A stretch of DNA of 9,548 nucleotides from an uncultured Chloroflexota bacterium (lineage in GTDB: Bacteria > Chloroflexota > Chloroflexia > Thermomicrobiales > UBA6265). This document shows positions 6,910-9,548 of the stretch, one piece after another. The stretch lies in contig CALGSZ010000029.1 in NCBI GenBank assembly GCA_937901745.1, positions 1-9,548 on the forward strand, written 5' to 3'. The position numbers were made by a program, and so were the translations under genes. Under the pieces are notes generated by a model that did not search any database, had not been told where the DNA came from, and was given only the letters and a program-made list of their open reading frames with translations. How positions within the stretch are numbered: the first letter of the stretch is position 1; each line of letters opens with the position of its first letter.

Positions 6910-8470
6910 CCTCACCATCGGATTGGTAGCCCACCACGCATTCTGCCCCAGGCGTGCCTGGCTGGAACTGCACGGCGAGACCACGGACACGGCCCAAGTC
7001 GCGGTTGGCGTTGTTGATCACCAGTCTGTCGACGACCCGACGACTTCGCGCTCCCACAGGCTGCGCGCGGTCGAGGTCTCATCGACCGTCCACGGATACA
7101 CGGGCCAATGCGACTCGGTGGAGGTCTCCGAAGAAGGCGACCTCACGCTAGTCGAGCATAAGGCGAATCCTGTCCGCAAACGCTCAGACGTCACTGAGCC
7201 ACAGCGCATTCAACTAGCGCTGCAAGCGATCGCACTCGAAGAGGCCGGGCATCGGGTGACAGGCGGTGCCGTCTGGTTCAGCTCGACGCGGGATCGCGTG
7301 GACGTCCCCATCACCTCCGAACTTCGCCAGCAAGCCATCAACGAGCTACGACGAACCCGCGCGACTCTGTCGCGTCGCCGGCCGCCCGCTCCGCTTGAGG
7401 ACGATCCGCGCTGCACTCGCTGCAGTCACGTCACCGTATGCCTGCCGGACGAACACCGCGAGCGGCGCCAAGCACGGAGGATCGGGGTGGGCGACCCCTT
7501 GGGAAGGGTTCTTCATCTCGCGACGCCAGGCACCCGAGCGTCCTTACGGCAGGGCCGGATCGAGATGAGGCAAGGCGACGAGGTTGCTTCGCGAGTCCCG
7601 CTGGGCCAAGTGGCCGGGCTTGTGATCCACGGGAACGCCGACGTCTCCTCAGCACTCGTCCGCGAGATCCTTCACCGCGGCTTCCCCATCGTCTGGTGTG
7701 CTTGGTCGGGGCGGGTGGTCGGATGGGCTACACCCGCAGACGGACCGAACGGTGACATGCGCAACCTTCAACACCGCCTGACCGACGCCCAGAAGCTTGC
7801 CGTCGCGCGGGAGATCGTACGCGCCAAGATCGCGAATCAGCGCTACATCCTGCGAAGGTATGGACTTGGCGCTCGAGAGGAGCTTGCGCGCCTCATGCGG
7901 CGAGCACAGTCGGCGCGCACGAGAGACGAACTGTTCGGGATCGAGGGCAACGCCTCCAAGGCCTACTTCAAGCAGCTAGGGGGAGCCCTGAGACCGGAAT
8001 GGGCAACGCTCCGCACGCGAAGGGCGCGTCCTGCCCGGGATCCGATCAACGCGGCATTGAATCTCGTGTACTCGCTGCTGCTCACCGACGTCATCAGGGC
8101 GATCGTGGCCTGCGGCCTGGATCCGGCCGGAGGTGTGTTGCACAGCGCAACTCGGAACAAGCCTGCGCTCGCCCTCGACCTGATGGAAGAGTTCCGTCCG
8201 CTCGTTGCGGAATCAGCCCTTCTTTGGGCCATCAACAACCGCGAGCTCAAAGCCCATCACTTCACCACCACCCTGGATACGGTTCGCCTTACCGATCGAG
8301 GCCGAAAGACCCTGATAGCTGCGTATGAACGACGAGCGACGAACGAGTTCCGGCATCCGCAGTTCGGCTATCGAGTCACATGGCGGCGCGCTATGGAAGT
8401 CCAAGCTCGATTGTTCCTGGCAACCGTGGCGGGCGAACGTGATACCTATAAGGGAATCACGGCCAGATGA
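6896..8470 (+). CDS. cas4-cas1: Cas4-Cas1 fusion, spacer acquisition nuclease-integrase
   Basis: The fusion is characteristic of type I-G. The Cas4 part (about 1-190) has the iron-sulfur cysteines Cys17 and Cys173, Cys176, Cys182 (CTRCSHVTVC), and RecB-type nuclease residues: Asp73 in GQCDS and Glu87/Lys89 in LVEHKAN. The segment QLALQAIALEE (106-116) fits the usual Cas4 helix. The Cas1 part (about 200-524) has the metal-binding triad: Glu350 in GIEGNASKAYFKQ, His416 in GVLHSA and Asp428 in LALDLMEEFRP. All key residues appear intact. Cas4 should trim prespacers at the PAM end and orient them, while Cas1 with Cas2 inserts them next to the leader. The GTG start at 6896 gives MSEPDLTIGLVAHHAFCPRR, keeping the first cysteine motif; a weak GAGGG lies nine bases upstream and the start overlaps the preceding gene by 14 bases. 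A TTG at 6922 is a less likely start. Confidence 0.95.
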   Translation: MSEPDLTIGLVAHHAFCPRRAWLELHGETTDTAQVAVGVVDHQSVDDPTTSRSHRLRAVEVSSTVHGYTGQCDSVEVSEEGDLTLVEHKANPVRKRSDVTEPQRIQLALQAIALEEAGHRVTGGAVWFSSTRDRVDVPITSELRQQAINELRRTRATLSRRRPPAPLEDDPRCTRCSHVTVCLPDEHRERRQARRIGVGDPLGRVLHLATPGTRASLRQGRIEMRQGDEVASRVPLGQVAGLVIHGNADVSSALVREILHRGFPIVWCAWSGRVVGWATPADGPNGDMRNLQHRLTDAQKLAVAREIVRAKIANQRYILRRYGLGAREELARLMRRAQSARTRDELFGIEGNASKAYFKQLGGALRPEWATLRTRRARPARDPINAALNLVYSLLLTDVIRAIVACGLDPAGGVLHSATRNKPALALDLMEEFRPLVAESALLWAINNRELKAHHFTTTLDTVRLTDRGRKTLIAAYERRATNEFRHPQFGYRVTWRRAMEVQARLFLATVAGERDTYKGITAR

Positions 8471-8766
8471 GCGAGCCGACACGACGCATGCTCGTCGCGT
8501 ATGACATCAGCGATGACGCTAGGCGCGAACGAGTCGCCGCTGCACTCCAGGAGTTCGGCGAGAGGGTTCAGTACAGCGTTTTCATGGTCGACGGCAGACC
8601 CGCGATGTTCGTGCGCCTCAAGAGCGAACTCAGGTCGCTCATACAGGAGGATGTGGACACGGTGATGTTTTGCGACTTGGGTCCGCGAGAAAAGGCGATG
8701 CAGTCAGTCAGCCACATCGGCACGCCGCGACCCCTGATCGGAGATGAACCGACCCTGATCATCTGA
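8467..8766 (+). CDS. cas2: CRISPR-associated Cas2
   Basis: A 99-residue Cas2, the usual length. The first strand MLVAYDIS carries the conserved Asp13, and the core RVQYSVFMVDG...FVRLKSEL...DTVMFCDLGP matches the ferredoxin-like fold of the family. Cas2 forms the dimer that bridges two Cas1 dimers in the integration complex, here with the Cas4-Cas1 fusion. The ATG start overlaps the cas4-cas1 stop in an ATGA. Met8 is an alternative start that would still keep the first strand, but the coupling favours the first ATG. It is the last gene before the leader and array; no clear terminator follows it. Confidence 0.95.
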   Translation: MSEPTRRMLVAYDISDDARRERVAAALQEFGERVQYSVFMVDGRPAMFVRLKSELRSLIQEDVDTVMFCDLGPREKAMQSVSHIGTPRPLIGDEPTLII

Positions 8767-8820
8767 TGCGCAGGCTTTGGTGGAACGGAAAGTGGCGTTA
8801 CCCTGCGCGGGGCGAAATCC

Positions 8821-8844
8821 GCCGGAAGTTCAACCATTTCCGGC
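8821..8844. repeat. Leader dyad GCCGGAA-N10-TTCCGGC
   Basis: GCCGGAA at 8821-8827 is the exact inverse of TTCCGGC at 8838-8844, around ten bases. It could be a hairpin in a transcript passing through the leader or a protein-binding dyad. No T-run follows, so it is not a standard terminator for the cas operon. Confidence 0.4.
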
Positions 8845-8854
8845 CGGCGCAGCT

Positions 8855-8870
8855 TGACAACCGACTGTCA
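8855..8870. repeat. Leader dyad TGACA-N6-TGTCA
   Basis: TGACA at 8855-8859 and TGTCA at 8866-8870 form a symmetric site with a six-base spacer overlapping the TTGACA -35-like element. The arms are short, so this is only a candidate operator. Confidence 0.25.
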
Positions 8871-8943
8871 CACGGCCCCGAGAGGCGGAGCCTGCGCAAT
8901 CTGCACAGAAACGCCTGCAAATCGCGGTCTTTCTAGTACCGCT

Positions 8944-9548
8944 GTCCCGTCGCCTTCGAGGCGGCGGGTTCATCGAGGCCCGATTGCCTGCAGTTTCTCC
9001 CGCACGATTCGCCGGTCCCGTCGCCTTCGAGGCGGCGGGTTCATCGAGGCGCACCGGCCATCTCCTCCCGGCGGTTGTCGAACCAAGTCCCGTCGCCTTC
9101 GAGGCGGCGGGTTCATCGAGGCTTCTTCTCGCCGTCCCGGAAGTCGATCACGACCGGTCCCGTCGCCTTCGAGGCGGCGGGTTCATCGAGGCGATATCCC
9201 GCCGATCCGCTACGACCCCCACCACGCGGGGTCCCGTCGCCTTCGAGGCGGCGGGTTCATCGAGGCCGATCGGCGGCGGGCCGGTCGCGGCGGGGTTCAA
9301 GGTCCCGTCGCCTTCGAGGCGGCGGGTTCATCGAGGCATCCCGCAGGGTGACGGCGGACAGCTGCTCTGCCCGTCCCGTCGCCTTCGAGGCGGCGGGTTC
9401 ATCGAGGCTGCGCGCCGGACGGGATGCTGTTCTACCGGCGCCGTCCCGTCGCCTTCGAGGCGGCGGGTTCATCGAGGCCCACCAACTCCAGCGGGGACTG
9501 ACCAAGGCGCAGGTCCCGTCGCCTTCGAGGCGGCGGGTTCATCGAGGC
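8944..9548 (+). CRISPR. CRISPR array, 9 identical 36-base repeats and 8 spacers, continuing past the window
   Basis: Repeats start at 8944, 9015, 9087, 9157, 9231, 9302, 9373, 9443 and 9513, each 36 bases and identical by eye. The repeat begins GTCCCGTCGCC and ends GGGTTCATCGAGGC. Spacers are 35, 36, 34, 38, 35, 35, 34 and 34 bases. Within the repeat, positions 3-12 (CCCGTCGCCT) pair with 16-25 (AGGCGGCGGG) with one T-G wobble, making a 10-bp stem with a UCG loop; the Cas6 part of Csb2 would be expected to cut at or near its 3' base, leaving up to the last 11 bases as the crRNA 5' handle. The leader and the acquisition genes lie just upstream, so the first spacer should be the newest. The last base of the window is the last base of repeat nine, so the trailing end, where decayed repeats usually occur, is not seen. 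I noticed no spacer matching the rest of the window. Confidence 0.98.

Larger units (their letters stand above)
8767..8898. repeat. Repeated CCTGCGC motif in the leader
   Basis: CCTGCGC occurs at 8802-8808 and 8891-8897, and inverted as GCGCAGG at 8768-8774. The outer pair extends to an 8-base inverted repeat: TGCGCAGG at 8767-8774 and CCTGCGCA at 8891-8898. Three copies in about 130 bases is suggestive of a binding motif or an RNA fold, but GC-rich composition makes chance copies plausible. Confidence 0.4.
8767..8943 (+). promoter_or_regulatory. CRISPR leader
   Basis: This 177-base stretch lies between cas2 and the first repeat and has no gene. It is a little less GC-biased just before the array (AAATCGCGGTCTTTCTAGTA ends at 8938). 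A perfect TTGACA (8854-8859) could be a -35 box for array transcription, but no good -10 sits 16-18 bases after it, so the array may be served partly by the operon transcript. It also holds three copies of a CCTGCGC motif and two dyads, described separately. Direction is inferred from its place beside the acquisition genes and from the repeat end. Confidence 0.7.

Noticed and set aside
8854..9505. Open frames running through the leader and array on both strands
   Set aside because: They are repeated peptides produced by the CRISPR repeats and are not genes.

Overview
The window holds a complete type I-G (formerly I-U) CRISPR-Cas locus, read entirely on the + strand. The DNA is strongly GC-rich with G/C-biased third codon positions. 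The first 55 bases look like the tail of a LuxR/NarL-type regulator. Together these suggest a high-GC bacterium, possibly an actinobacterium, but nothing here fixes the taxon.

Layout: bases 1-55 hold the last 17 codons of a gene ending upstream. Bases 56-585 have no convincing gene. They carry a 16-bp palindrome, a strong 14-bp stem-loop at 410-443, and just before the first cas gene a near-consensus sigma70-type promoter (TTGACG, 17-base spacer, TATAGT) followed by a Shine-Dalgarno. From 586 to 8766 six genes run without real gaps: csb1 (cas7), csb2 (cas5-cas6 fusion), cas3 with the helicase first and the HD nuclease at the C-terminus, a 320-residue Csb3/Cas8-like protein, a cas4-cas1 fusion, and cas2. 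Junctions are a 2-base gap, three 4-base start/stop overlaps and one 14-base overlap, so the set looks like one translationally coupled operon. A 177-base leader (8767-8943) follows, then a CRISPR array (8944-9548) of nine identical 36-base repeats and eight spacers of 34-38 bases. The array runs to the last base of the window and probably continues.

How it should work: Csb2 would cut the array transcript at the hairpin in each repeat and cap the crRNA; Csb1 would form the backbone; the Csb3-like protein would recognise the PAM; Cas3 would be recruited to unwind and degrade the target. Cas4-Cas1 with Cas2 would select, trim and insert new spacers at the leader end.

The least ordinary points are the small Cas8-like subunit, which has no internal Met codon from which a small subunit could be made; a charged helical stretch in Csb1; a palindrome touching the -35 box of the operon promoter; and a repeated CCTGCGC motif plus two dyads in the leader. 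The system type itself is known; I see no wholly new system.
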